Source: Chrysaora quinquecirrha (taxonomy: Eukaryota > Cnidaria > Scyphozoa > Semaeostomeae > Pelagiidae). Taken from it: a stretch of 64,000 bases of DNA. The position numbers and the translations under genes were made by a program. Under the pieces are notes generated by a model. That model was given only the letters and a program-made list of their open reading frames with translations, ran no database searches and was not told the DNA's origin. This document shows, piece by piece, positions 21,801 to 31,900 of the stretch. Position 1 is the stretch's first letter, and the number at the start of each line of letters is the position of its first letter. The stretch covers positions 2,956,306 through 3,020,305 of the forward strand of contig JACTAT010000004.1 of NCBI GenBank assembly GCA_014526335.1, read 5' to 3'.

Positions 21801-23170
21801 TAAGTTGGCATAAGCCTGGCATTACTGCTATTTCACATGAGATTAGCCATTTCTTGCCAGAAAAACAGTATCAGTCAGTCCCTCCAGTCCCTCCCCCCTC
21901 ATACCCAAATGAAAAAAACAAACAAATTACCTCATTTTTATTGCCAAAACTAATTTTTTGACTGAAGATATTATAGCTAATAGTTGCACCATCATCAGCT
22001 TCTAATGTGCATAAATTGCTTCTCAGTTTTTCTCTTCTACCAAATCTTCCAAAAGCAGCATGTAACATTGTTTGAATATGTCCACTTCTGCCCCAAAGAA
22101 AGGTTGGGTTATATCTGCAGCACAAAAGATAATACACTCTTTTATTATGACTCTTTTTTTTATTATTATTTTTATTATTACTCAGCTTATTCTTTTATTT
22201 AACAATGCAAAATTCAAATAATCGCCCCGAAAATTGCCAAAATTTTAAACATTAACTAAACAATTTGCTTTGGGCAAATAAATGGTCATAAATTTAACAA
22301 AATTAGCTTTAAGTGCCTTAAGTGAGTCACTGTCTTTAAATGCTTATAGATCGCAATAATCTCACCTTAGGGACACTTCACTAATAATTGCAGTACATCA
22401 AAATGCTTTGAAAATGAAAAGCTTGCCAAATGTAAGCTTACCCAAGTTACCACATCCATTGTTTGGGTACAAGGTTTTTTTGGTACAAAGGGTACACACC
22501 GCAAATTTTTAAATATTTTTTTACTTTTACTTTTTCACAATTACTACAAACTTTTTTGAAAAATTTTTCATCCAATTTTTTAATTCATTAATTGAATTTA
22601 AAAGTTTCAAATTTATAAAGTTCAATTCATGTTAGATTTTTAATTTTAATTTTTTCACAATTAACTTTGATAAAAAGTTAAAGAAAATTAAAAACATATT
22701 TTTTCACATTGAATGGCACATATGGGCCACTATACACATAACACAAAATACATGACTTTAATGGACTTTGAACTTTTATAGAAGACCATTTTTTATCAGT
22801 AAAATAATTAAGAATAAAAAAATGTCGGTAAAAGCCGCAAATTTGATAGTAGAGAAAAGTAGAATATGTTCATTTTGCAAGCCCCAGAGGATGGGCCAAA
22901 AATTGATAGGCCTAATCAAAAAAGCCGGCTTCGGTAGTCTAGCTATAAGGTTCTAAATTTATAGTAGGCCTAAAAGAATACATACACTTGCTTCAATATT
23001 GTGCACTTTTCTAAAACATCTTTGCAGAATTTCCCACCTTTGAATAAGACTTTGGGCTTTTCAGAATCGTCTCGTAGTCTCAAAACTCTAACCAGCAGAG
23101 TCCACACGATAACAATCGCAGTAAAAACCAACCCAATACCATCAACTTTTAGATTCAAAACGCCCTCCAT
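15852..23170 (-). CDS. ABHD2: ABHD2-type alpha/beta-hydrolase (monoacylglycerol lipase), 3' exon not in view
   Basis: Seven exons join in phase: 23170-22986, 22114-21931, 20883-20709, 19721-19538, 18425-18225, 16262-16193 and 15936-15852. They give 361 residues of a protein usually about 425 long. Residues about 11-30 form an N-terminal membrane anchor (GIGLVFTAIVIVWTLLVRVL). Family landmarks are YNPTFLWGRSGHIQTM, the IVPGIANH strand, YNHLGAFPKTKLTS, the nucleophile elbow GIGFSMG with Ser209, VSICQGYDILK, and NAADDP with Asp345 as the expected acid residue. SICQGY and WGRSGHIQT favour ABHD2 over ABHD1/3. The catalytic His exon is missing between 15851 and 1. It probably lies left of the window beyond the transposon. 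In animals ABHD2 is an integral-membrane lipid hydrolase. Introns are full of MITEs and a 28-bp minisatellite. Confidence 0.9.
16003..16138. repeat. Dispersed repeat, second copy at 47648-47780
   Basis: GGTGCATTTCG, CGGTCTGTTTCTGACGTT and AAGTATGCCCGAAAATGTTT occur here and again in the same order at 47648-47780, with small indels. It is a copy of an interspersed repeat of unknown class, in an ABHD2 intron. Confidence 0.65.
16735..17124. mobile_element. MITE related to 44628-45026
   Basis: The right end (17101-17124, GGTTCCTTATAAAAAAAGCG then TGTA) and internal phrases (AGTAGTCTTGAGCTTTGCTT, CATTCATTTGCAGTCGAAAA) are the reverse complement of the intact copy at 44628-45026. The left end is eroded and its position is approximate. 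Confidence 0.6.
17136..17288 (-). other. Unassigned 50-codon open frame, possibly an exon remnant
   Basis: The frame reads FAAVTFVGVGIMYLGVLIVE, a membrane-segment-like stretch, then GVGRAPYGSF. It is richer in G and C than its surroundings and lies in an ABHD2 intron next to a MITE end. It matches no ABHD2 region. No convincing splice sites frame it, and it may be chance. Confidence 0.25.
17845..18010 (-). repeat. tRNA-derived SINE, second family
   Basis: On the minus strand the copy carries TGGTGTAATCCAGCTGACTC and the B-box-like GGGTTCGAGCCCAGCC. The rest (CGGTAGCGTCACAGC, GATTAGTTAACCTACTA) matches 40905-41085 closely. Both are in introns. Confidence 0.65.
18510..19525. repeat. 28-bp minisatellite in an ABHD2 intron
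   Basis: About 36 imperfect copies of a GATGCTAATGAATATGGTAT-plus-GAAATGAA unit. Variants (GACTATGG, CAGACTGAAATG, GGCGGGAAAG) recur in blocks of about five units, for example 18950-19020 and 19085-19140, showing block duplication. The array stops a few bases before the splice donor of ABHD2 exon 4 (19538). The minus-strand open frame across it is a by-product of the repeat. Confidence 0.9.
19768..20302. mobile_element. MITE with GGCCTGTCCACA terminal inverted repeats
   Basis: The left end GGCCTGTCCACATGTGAACG is mirrored at the right end, where the reverse complement reads GCCTTCTGTCCACACGTAGC. Length is about 535 bp with no coding capacity beyond short frames. It sits in an ABHD2 intron directly beside another MITE (20341-20627). 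Confidence 0.55.
20341..20627. mobile_element. Foldback MITE, family with CAAACGATCAAACATTG ends
   Basis: The left end (AGGCCAAAAGATGAAACATT, TTGGTCCAACATTT) and right end (AAATATTGGACCAACAATGT, TGATCGTCTGACCAGGGCCT) are inverted copies. Internal phrases GTTTGACC-TTTGGCCACGTC and GCTTGACAAGCAA recur in all members. Other copies lie at 23425-24135, 24915-25161, 26815-27074, 40308-40450, 45335-45540, 45788-46065, 46270-46530, 56885-57095 and 63862-64000. The satellite at 48340-50075 is built from the same sequence. Confidence 0.75.
20998..21517. repeat. Dispersed repeat related to 420-735
   Basis: It shares the terminal phrases listed at 420-735 (TTATTGGTGATTTTTCGTGA and CAGTAGTTACAACTAGTTGG). 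A non-autonomous DNA transposon is likely. Boundaries are approximate. Confidence 0.4.
21518..21787. mobile_element. 270-bp MITE with about 34-bp terminal inverted repeats
   Basis: The left arm (CTACAATCATGGACAAAATA, TGTTGAGACAAATACT) and right arm (AGTATTGTCTCAACAATTTT, GTCCGTGATTGTAG) are near-perfect reverse complements. The interior is also partly mirrored (a poly-C block near 21585 and a poly-G block near 21705). It is in an ABHD2 intron. Confidence 0.75.
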
Positions 23171-23335
23171 CTTGTTCGAAGGAAATAAAAAATAATTTCC
23201 CGTCCCGCCTCGATTTCGTTCCGAACGGTTGGTTACCTTTGCTTTGGTTGGTTACCTTCAGGTTACTTCCTGGTTACCCTGGACTGCGGAGTTACCACAG
23301 CGTAACCGACAGGCTACCACAGGTTACCATCAATA
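23171..23335. promoter_or_regulatory. Cluster of GGTTAC(C) motifs upstream of ABHD2
   Basis: Between about 23229 and 23330, GGTTACC, GGTTAC or its reverse complement appears roughly ten times. The cluster starts about 60 bp upstream of the ABHD2 start codon at 23170, where promoter and 5' UTR are expected. It could be transcription-factor sites or a degraded tandem repeat. I cannot tell which from sequence alone. Confidence 0.35.
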
Positions 23336-23424
23336 CTTTTTTGTTTAGATAAAAAATAACATTTGCTGAACCATAAAAACTATTTGCCAAACATAAAGTT
23401 TGAGTTCCAAACAAAAAGTTTTCC

Positions 23425-24135
23425 TGTTTAGCCTTGGCCCCGTCGCAAAACATTGCTCTTCAAACATTTTTTGCCGACGTCAAGCAAAAAATGTTTTTGA
23501 ACTTTATCAAAAACATCGGGGAACATATTTTGCTTGCACGCAGTTTTTTTTATAAGCAATTTCTCTCGGCCCTAGTTCCAAAAGTTGCTAATTTTTTTAC
23601 CTTTCATGGCCACCTTTTAGGAGCAAAAGTTGCTTAATAGTTGCTTAATTATAACTGTATCTTGTCTGCCCTAAGAAAAGTACAGAGGCTATAAAAACAG
23701 CAAAATCTAACATTGCACATAAAATGACTGGAATTATCTCTCCCTGCTGATATTGTTACCATTTGAGATTTGGTATTGAAAGTTAAACGGAAACCCCTCA
23801 ATGAAATGCCTCACTTAACGAGAAACACTCCGTTTATATGCGAGTTTTGACGACAAATGAATGTAATTGATCAATCCTTGATTGCTTGCAGTGAACTGAT
23901 ATAAATTATAACAAATTTAAAATGTTGCTTAGGTTTTTCTCCTGTGGTACTATACGTTGCTTAAACTTTCAGGCCTTCTACATCTTGGTTGCTTATAAGT
24001 GGTTGCTTATAAAACAAACTGCGTGTACTTTAACTTAACAAACAATGATTTATGAAGTTGCAAAGATTTCGAACATTGCTAGACGATGAACTTCAAATGT
24101 TTGCCAAACAATGTTTGCTGATTTGGCCAAGGCCT
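23425..24135. mobile_element. Foldback MITE interrupted by a nested MITE
   Basis: The outer element is a CAAACATTG-family MITE: left part 23425-23533 (GCCTTGGCCCCGTCGCAAAA), right part 24030-24135 (TGCTGATTTGGCCAAGGCCT). Its middle is split by the TACACGCAGTT-type MITE at about 23536-24028. The order of insertion is therefore clear: the foldback element came first. Confidence 0.6.
23536..24028. mobile_element. Nested MITE, second copy of the 1866-2357 family
   Basis: It begins CACGCAGTTTTTTTTATAAG and ends CTTATAAAACAAACTGCGTG-TA. It is collinear with 1866-2357 over almost its whole length (GTTAAACGGAAACCCCTCAA, CAGGCCTTCTACATCTTGGT). It sits inside a foldback MITE. Confidence 0.7.
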
Positions 24136-24914
24136 ACAACTCGGCCTGGAGCGTTGGATAAATAATTAATTAAAAAGAGTTCAGTAAGAAGAGAAATACA
24201 GTAAACAATTCAACAAGCCAATCACATAATCACCAATTAATCCATTAATCAATACTCGGTTATATTTTCACAAGATAAAAATATACTTCCATGATTAAAA
24301 AATGCTGGACCAAACACAGTTTATGGTCTTCATTAAACATCTACCCTCTTAAACAGGCCCCCCAATAAGTCTCCACCCTCTTTCAAGAGCCTCTCTCCAA
24401 TGAGCGCCAACCCTAATTCTGCTATAAGAGCTGACGAGGGATGACATAGGCGCCCAAATCGGGAGGAAACTGGGGACTTGTAAACCAAGACTTACTAAAA
24501 TTCAAAAAGTGTTCTGATTTCCCCCAAAAGTGCTCTCTTTTCTCAATGTTGTCTTTGCTTGAAGTGTTTACTAAATTCTGACGTTCTTTGGGGATGGGAA
24601 ATCAAACTCAAAACTAAATCTCTATACATTTTGTCCACATACGTTTCTTTACATGAGGAACCTAGATCTAGAGACCCTCAGAATTTAAGAAACTTTATGT
24701 TTTTGTACAGTAACCAAAATCTAGAGACCTCAGAAAAAAGTCTGCTTTTTAAACTTGAGATTACTTCTGTAAAAACGCATTTGCAGCTTACTTACCGACA
24801 CTGTAACTCTTCTATCCCCCAAGGCAAAGGTTTGGACCTATTTACTGTTCTCATTTAATGGAAAATAGACATTTTGAGTAGCATAACTTGATTTTTGTAC
24901 AATTGAGGAAAACG

Positions 24915-25161
24915 TAAGCCCTGGCCAAACGATCAAAACATTGTCGGTCCAACATTTTAAATTTGCTGTACAACAAATGTTTTACCGTTTTGCCACGCCG
25001 AAAAACATTGCTTGACAAGCAAGAGTAACAATGTTTCTGGCAGTAACAGATGTTGGACGAGCAATGTTTTTGGACGTGGCCAAACGGTCAAACATTTTCC
25101 TTGACAAATAAATCTCAAATGTTGGACCAGCAATGTTTGATCGTTTAGCCAAGGCCTTAGA
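24915..25161. mobile_element. Foldback MITE, CAAACGATCAAACATTG family
   Basis: This is the clearest copy. TAAGCCCTGGCCAAACGATC at the left is mirrored by GATCGTTTAGCCAAGGCCTTA at the right, with GTCGGTCCAACATTT against AAATGTTGGACCAGC inside. Length about 247 bp, possible TAA-type target. Confidence 0.75.
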
Positions 25162-25370
25162 AATCTTTGAAAACGTTTAGTGCTAAACTAGGATAAAACT
25201 TCAGAAACTTTTTGAACAATGCCCCGCGAGTTAGGTTCCTCATAAGAATCAAAAACTGTAATTTTTCTTGATCATTGTTTACATTCATATATATATCCAT
25301 GATTAAAAAAAGATTAGTGCCTAAAATTTCTTCCAATGCATATGTATATATGTATAAATAAATAAGATAG

Positions 25371-28300
25371 TTACAATATCACAATCCTAGGTTTTCGGCT
25401 ATTATCTTTCGGACAACGTTTTCCAATGTATAGTAGGTTAGCTGCTGAATATGATGAAACTGGTTGCCCCAACGACAAGCTTGAACCACTGGTTGCATCG
25501 CAGGCTACAACTCCAGTTGAATTGAAGGTCCTTCATAGGGCTGAAAATAGAGAACAAAAAATAAAAACTGAATCAAGAAAGGAATTTTCGTTAGAAATCG
25601 CTTAAAAGTTTGGTTGCTTCTCAAAAAGTCCTTGCCCTACAACCTTTATAACAAATTTAATTAAAAGGCACACATTTCTAGAAGTACAGTAAAAACCCGC
25701 AAACAAGAACCAAAAATTAAGAGCCAGTGTCTTAGTGGTTCTTAAATTTTCTCCAAATATGAAAGGGATGAGGAATACAAAAGCCCAAAAAAGAGGACAA
25801 GCTTGATCAGTGGACATCCAGGCAGTGATTCCAATAATCTCCACGTCATTGTGCACAAGTTTTGGTCATTTTAAGTTTATAGGTCAAGTGATTTTGACTG
25901 TCTTGGTTCTTAAACTCTTATTCTTATTTGCGGGTTTTTACTGTATTTACAACCTATACTACTCATGCGTATAAACAGCTTCAGAGAAAAATCAGCCCAT
26001 GTCATGCGTAGAAAATTTCTGCCCGAAAGTAACCTATTTTGGCCGGGTGTATAGAACAACAGAAGTACCCCCATTGTCCGGCAAGGTTCTTCAATGATAC
26101 AGCTAGCTCTGGCTGTTTATCAATCATTAATAACAAGAGGAAATGCTGCAGTTGTTGCAAATGCTAACCATAGAATCGCAATAAAAATCCATTGGTTGTG
26201 GTATTTCTATTAGCCATCTTTCGCTGCAAAAGAAATAAAAAGTATGGCGTTCATTTACGTCAATAATAGAACAACAAAATTATGCGTACACTCCTTTGCC
26301 TACCCAGGCTGCTACCCATCTACGTACATACGTGTGCTACCCATATGCCGTCCAGGAAACGAAATGCCTACTCATATTTATACCAAATGTTCGAAAATGT
26401 ATACCCAAAATTATACCAAGATCTCTAAAATGAAAACCCACACCTATAGGCGTACACTACACACTATAGATTTTTCCACAAGTGGCATACCACAATAGAT
26501 GGGATTCGAATCTCATCTGTTGTGTTCGCCATTCATGAAAAATATCTACACACTACTAAATTTACTAAATTATGCTAATGTCAGTTCGAACAAAATTTCA
26601 TCAGGAAAAGTGAAAAAAAACGAAAATAGGACCGTCGTTTGAAAGGTTTATACTAATTCTCGAGAAATCAATACCTTCATTCATACCAATTTCCAGAAAA
26701 TTAGGACCCATGTTTATACTAGAATAATAAAAAATGATACCCTTTTGGGTGGCACGTCCCCATTGCCCAACATATTCGAAGTAGCTCCTCGGGAAACGGC
26801 TATCCTAAAACTCTTGTAGAACAATCATTGCTTGTCAAACATTATCGTCACAAACAACGTTAGGCCGTTCAGCCATCTTTAAAAAAAGTTGCTTGACGAA
26901 CAGAATTTGTTTAGCGATGTTTTTGAAAACCTTTAAAAACATTTTCTGTTTCTCGAAGGCACAAAACGTTTGAAAAGCAATGCTTTGGGATGTGGCCAAA
27001 CGGTCAAACATTTTCTTTGACAAGCAAATTCCACATGTTTGATAACAGTGTATGATCGTTTGGCCAGGACCTTATAGTGAGGAAAAAAGGAAGCAGTTCA
27101 AAAATTCGTAATTCGTAAAGAAGCTTACCTTTCACTTTCAGTTGAAGGCGGCTAGAAAAATAAGCAAAAAGAAAGATATTTATCCGAGGAAGTTTGATAA
27201 CAAATAAAGAATGGGAAAATTTTCTTTCTTTCTTGGAACCTTGAACTATGGCTGAAAAAATTTCTGCGAAGTTTACTAAGGGGTTAACTTCAAAACACCT
27301 ACTTGCGACTATTCTCTACCCTCTCCAGATTAAGACCTGCTGCTGTAAAACTTATCAATAAGATATCCATTTTGTTTGAAAGCTATAGCTATGATTGGTC
27401 TCCTAATGATCATTTGCTTTAATGAAGCCATTTTCAGCCCGTTCAAAACTGTTAAGGGGGCTTTTGAAAGGGACTTTCTACCAAATTAATCTGAATAATG
27501 TTACTATAGTTCATCGTTATTTCAATCCTTAAATACTTTTCTGCAAAGCTTTCTGTGAATATTTTTACTCTCTAATCTTTCCTACCCTAGGTTCTCACTT
27601 CTGAACAAATAAGCTAAACAATCCAGGACGATCGGATAATTTATTGCCGTTAATATTTGTTCCAGGGAAGGCAATAACGGCATGGAAGCAATAGCAATTG
27701 GCTATGTAAAAGAAGTCCCTCAGCGCTGTGTAGCCACCATTGTCTATCAACTGAGATCTGGTGATGTTTTTCTCATCATCGAAACTTCAGAATGGGCGGT
27801 CAGTGTGCCAGCCCAATGCCAAAATGCCCTTCGCTTCTGGGGGGTTGACGAAGAAACGAAGTTTTTTCCGCAGACCAGCACACTATGTCCATGCCGACAA
27901 CCAGAGCCCGAGGACACTAGTCGAAAGCATGAAAAGAGTGAAAAGAAAGCAAGTACCTAAACCAAGCAAGCAGGGAGGGTGGGTGGGACAAAAATCTGCT
28001 TGTCAAGCACCTTGAAACGTTCTCCGTTCACAGTTCATGTTCAGTTTTAATGATAAGCACAGACCGCGTGGCAAAATTTATAGCCGCCAAATTTTAAACG
28101 CACGAGTTAACCCGGTTCACCATAGCAACACTGCTGTATAAGGAATCGCTTTGTATGAAAAAGCTTCCACCAATCATGAGACACCTCAAAAGCTTCTCTA
28201 CCTCTAATGCGATGCAAGAGGGCAATAATAACATAAAAGCCCCTGTCACATATTAAACCCGAATAAATTGCATTTAGTCGTGCCTATCACCGTGCTAAAG

Positions 28301-28715
28301 GTTACCGTATTACTCAATCCCCCTTTCTTTAAAATTCCTCCTAAATAGACGCCCTCTCTTTAACTTGAGCTGAAATAATCGCCCCCTCTTTTAAACATCC
28401 TCGTCTACGGGCTTTCCTTTCTATTGACTTTCTCTTCCCTTATCTACATATACCATCATCAAATCAAAGTTTGGGCTTCCAAGTTTTTAAAAGAAAGAGA
28501 AAGAGGTTGCCTTATGTTTTCTCGAAGCAAGAATACTGACATGCTCTAAGTATCTTAAGATGCTGGGCCCTGGTCATTAAATCCTGTATATCTGTGTTTT
28601 CTACCTGTCTTGTTCTACCCATTTGCAGTAAAATTAAATCTTAACTTCATACATATCTATCTACCTGAAATCCATCTTCGATACTGCATTCTTTGTAATA
28701 TGAACAATCCCGTTC
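25371..28715 (-). CDS. Unrecognised gene, three 3' exons, probably secreted Cys-containing protein
   Basis: Three exons join in phase: 28715-28665, 27151-27129 (only 23 bp) and 25530-25371 with a stop. They read ERDCSYYKECSIEDGFQ, PPSTESER, then TFNSTGVVACDATSGSSLSL to a basic tail GKRCPKDNSRKPRIVIL. Splice signals are TTTTTAG / GTAGAT, TTTTCTAG / GTAAGC and an AAG acceptor. Spaced Cys residues and Ser/Thr-rich linkers suggest an extracellular protein. No domain is recognised. The 5' part should lie upstream of 28715, where the sequence turns into the unreadable block at 28985, so it may be lost. The joining rests on phase consistency only. Confidence 0.45.
26473..26546 (-). repeat. Partial tRNA-derived SINE
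   Basis: TTTTCCACAAGTGGCATACC, ACAATAGATGGGATTCGAA and CGCCATTCATGAAAAATAT are fragments of the SINE family seen at 10440 and 39755. Only the B-box side is present. Confidence 0.55.
26815..27074. mobile_element. Foldback MITE, diverged copy
   Basis: Contains CTTGTCAAACATTATCGTCA at the left and GTATGATCGTTTGGCCAGGACCTTA at the right, with GATGTGGCCAAACGGTCAAA internally. Member of the CAAACGATC family. Confidence 0.6.
28020..28660. other. Intronic or intergenic DNA, nothing recognised
   Basis: No coding signal. A C-rich stretch of degenerate CCCCCTCTTTTAAA type lies at 28318-28410. Confidence 0.4.
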
Positions 28716-28984
28716 CTAAAAACACAACATTCATATCAGAAAAAATTAACTGTAGGTACACGATAGGACTATAAAGGCCCAACTAGACTAGACAACATTG
28801 TCGCGCGCCTTTATTGCATTTTTGTTCATGATGTTGCACGTGCATGTAAAATTGCCGCCTTTGATGATAAAACAAAGGCTAGTAACTAATTTTGTTGCCG
28901 TGGTTCTAGCTTTCGTTGGATAATAGAGAGAGGGGGTGTTGGGGGTTGTGGAAACCGTAGAACTGATAAATCTTAATCAAAAAC

Positions 28985-31900
28985 CGGAAACATTATCCGG
29001 AAATGCCGTAAAACCGTTCACCGCCGAGAAAAAAACCGAAAACCCAAGCCAAAATAAATTTTCCTTTTGGGAAAAATAAATAAAAAAAAAAAACCACAAA
29101 AATAAAAAGGGGCTGTTTTGGAAGGAGGAAAAATTTAAAACTTTGGGCCAAAAAGTTTACCTTTATCACCCAAATTTTTTTAATTTGAAAATTTTGTTTC
29201 CTTTCAGGGTTAATTTTATTTTAAATGGAAATTTAAAATTTTACAAGGGCAAACCCAAAAATTTAAAAGGGAAGGTTGGGTTTTTTGGGACATAGGTTGA
29301 AACCCTTTTTGGGGTTTTAAACGGTGGTTTTTTTAAATTCAAAATTTTAAAGGAGGAAACGGGGAAAACTTAAATTTTTAAATTCAATAAATAAAAATAT
29401 TATTGGTTAAGGGCCCAAAACAAAGGAAAAAAAAATTTTCAAAAAACTTTGGGATTTGGGGAAAAAGCACTTTTTTTTAATTATACCTGGAAACCCCTTA
29501 ACCTTTACACAAATGGTTTAAATCCTTTTTTAAAAATAAAATTTTAAACTTTCTTAGGTTTGAATTTTTTTTTAACAAAAAGGTTTTTTGGGAACAAATA
29601 AACCCGGGTTTCCTTTCTTGGGAATAGTTAAAAATTTTTTTCCAGTGGAAACCCTTCCTTATTTCATCAAATTTCAAATTTATTTTAAAGAAATTTAAAA
29701 CAAAAAACAAAGTTAATTAAAAATAAATTTCTGGGAAAATTTATTTAAAACTTTTTAAATAGTAGGGGCCCTTTTAACATATGGTTTACCCAAATGCTTG
29801 AATTTCCCTTTAAAATTTCCCAAATGGCAAAAAAACCAGTTTTAAATTCCCCAAAATTTTCTTTCCCTTTTTTTTCCAAAAATCCCCCAAAAAAAAAAAA
29901 TTATCAAGGGAAAAAAAAAAAGGGAAAATTTTTAAGCCCATTCCAAAAAAAGGGAAAATTGTTTTTGGAAAACCAATTTTAAAAGGGCCCTTCGTTACAA
30001 AACCCCCGGAAAAAAGGTTTAAAAAAAAAAAAAACGAATAAAAAAACCCCAAAACAAAAATTTTCTTTCCAAAAGTTGGTTTTGAATGAAATTTGGTGTT
30101 TTAGGGCCCAAAGACGGAAAAAATATGAAAATTTTTCCCAAAAGGGAAATGGCCAAAAATTGGTTAATGGGGAAAAATTTTAGGTTTTTAAAAAGGGTTT
30201 TAAAAAAGTAATTGCATAAAGAGGAATTGAAAATTTTAAACAGGGTTTGTTTTTTTTACTAAATCCAAAAACAAAAAAAAAGGGGGAAAATTTTTTCCCA
30301 AAACCCTTTTATTAAAAGGGAAAGTTTTTAAATTGGGAAAAAGTTTCTTTAAATTTTTAAAAAAACAACCCAAAAATGAATTTTTCTTTAGGGGTCCCAA
30401 AAAAGGGACAAAAAACGCGGGGCCAAAACCCAAAAAACCCTTTTACCGGAAAAAAATTTTTTTGGTTTCCCTCGGGTTTTGCCTTTGGGGGAATTAAATA
30501 AGTTTGATTTCTTTTTGGGTGAAAACCCAACATAAAAAAAAAGGGGGGCGGGCTGGGAATTTAAAAAAAAAAAAAAACCGGCTTTTTTCAGGTTTAAAAG
30601 GGGGTTTCCTTTTTAATTTTCAAAATTTAAAAAAGGTAAAAAGGAACAACCCAAGGGATTTAAAAATTGGGTAAAATTGGGGCCCCATTTAAATTAATTG
30701 CCCTTTTTTGGGCTCTTTTTAAAATGCATTGAAACTTTGGTTCCCTTTCATTTAACAAAATCCAAAATTTTAATTGTTAAAAATAAAATTTTCCCAAATT
30801 TCCTTTTGTTTAAAAGGTCCCCATTCCGAAATTTTGGCAAAATTTAAAAAATGGTTTTAATTTTTAAATAAAGGTTAGGGCCCTTAAATTTTTTTCCCCA
30901 TTTGGGAAAAATTTGGAACCTTTTGGGCTTTATCAAAGCAAAAGGCCCAAAAAAAAAAGGGAAAAAAAGAAAAATTTTTGAGAAAAAATTTTTTTAAAAA
31001 TTTTGTTCGCGAAAAGGAAATTTTGAAAAAATTTAAAATTTTTTCCAAATTTGTAAAAGAAAAGACCCTTTGTAAATTTTCCCTTTTTTTTTTAAAAATT
31101 TTTTCTTTTGGAAAATTTAAAGTTAAATAAGGAAAAATTTTTTTTAAAAATTTTCGAAAATTTTTCGGGGAAAAAATAAAGGTTTTTTTTGAAAAGGAAA
31201 AAAAAGGAATTAAAAAAAATTTTTTTTTGGAAAACGGTTTTTTGTTTAATCCAAAAAAGGGAAAACCGGAAAAAATTCCAAAATTTTGAAAAAATTTTGG
31301 AAAAATTTTTTTTTTAACCCTTTTTTTCCCCCTTAACCCCTTAAAAAAAAATTTTTTTCCCTTTTAAAAGTTTAAGATTTGGGAAAAAAATTTCAAATGG
31401 GAAAAAAGAAAAAAATTTTTAAAAGCCCCCCCCTTTTCTTTTTGCGTTAAAATAACGTTTCTTTGGGCAAAAAACCAAATTTTAAAAAACGAAAACCTTT
31501 TTATTTTGGGAAAACAATTTTAGGGTTTTTCGTCCCTTTTTTAAAAATGAATTTTTTGGCCCCCCCAAATAAATAATTTAAAGCTTTTTAAAAACCAATT
31601 TTTTCCCTTAAAAAAAAATTTTGTTTTTACCCTTATTTCCGTTTCCAAAAAATTTTTTTTAAATTATTTTCAAAAAAATAATTTGAAAAATTTTCAAAAG
31701 GGTTTGGTATTTAAAAGAATTACCCTAAAAAATTTTTTTTCCTTTTAATTTTAAACCGGGGCTTTCATTGAAAAATTTGAAAGTGAAAAAAGAAAAATTA
31801 AAAGTTTTTTAAATTTTCCCCAATTAAAAGTTTTTAATTTTTTAATGTATCCTTTTAAAAAATTTTTTAAAAGAAACCCAAAATTTACTTAAATCTTTTT

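Noticed and set aside
27682..27960. 92-codon plus-strand open frame (MEAIAIGYVKEVPQR start)
   Set aside because: No domain, no splice context and it lies in an intron of the minus-strand gene. It could be a transposon fragment but the support is too weak to annotate.
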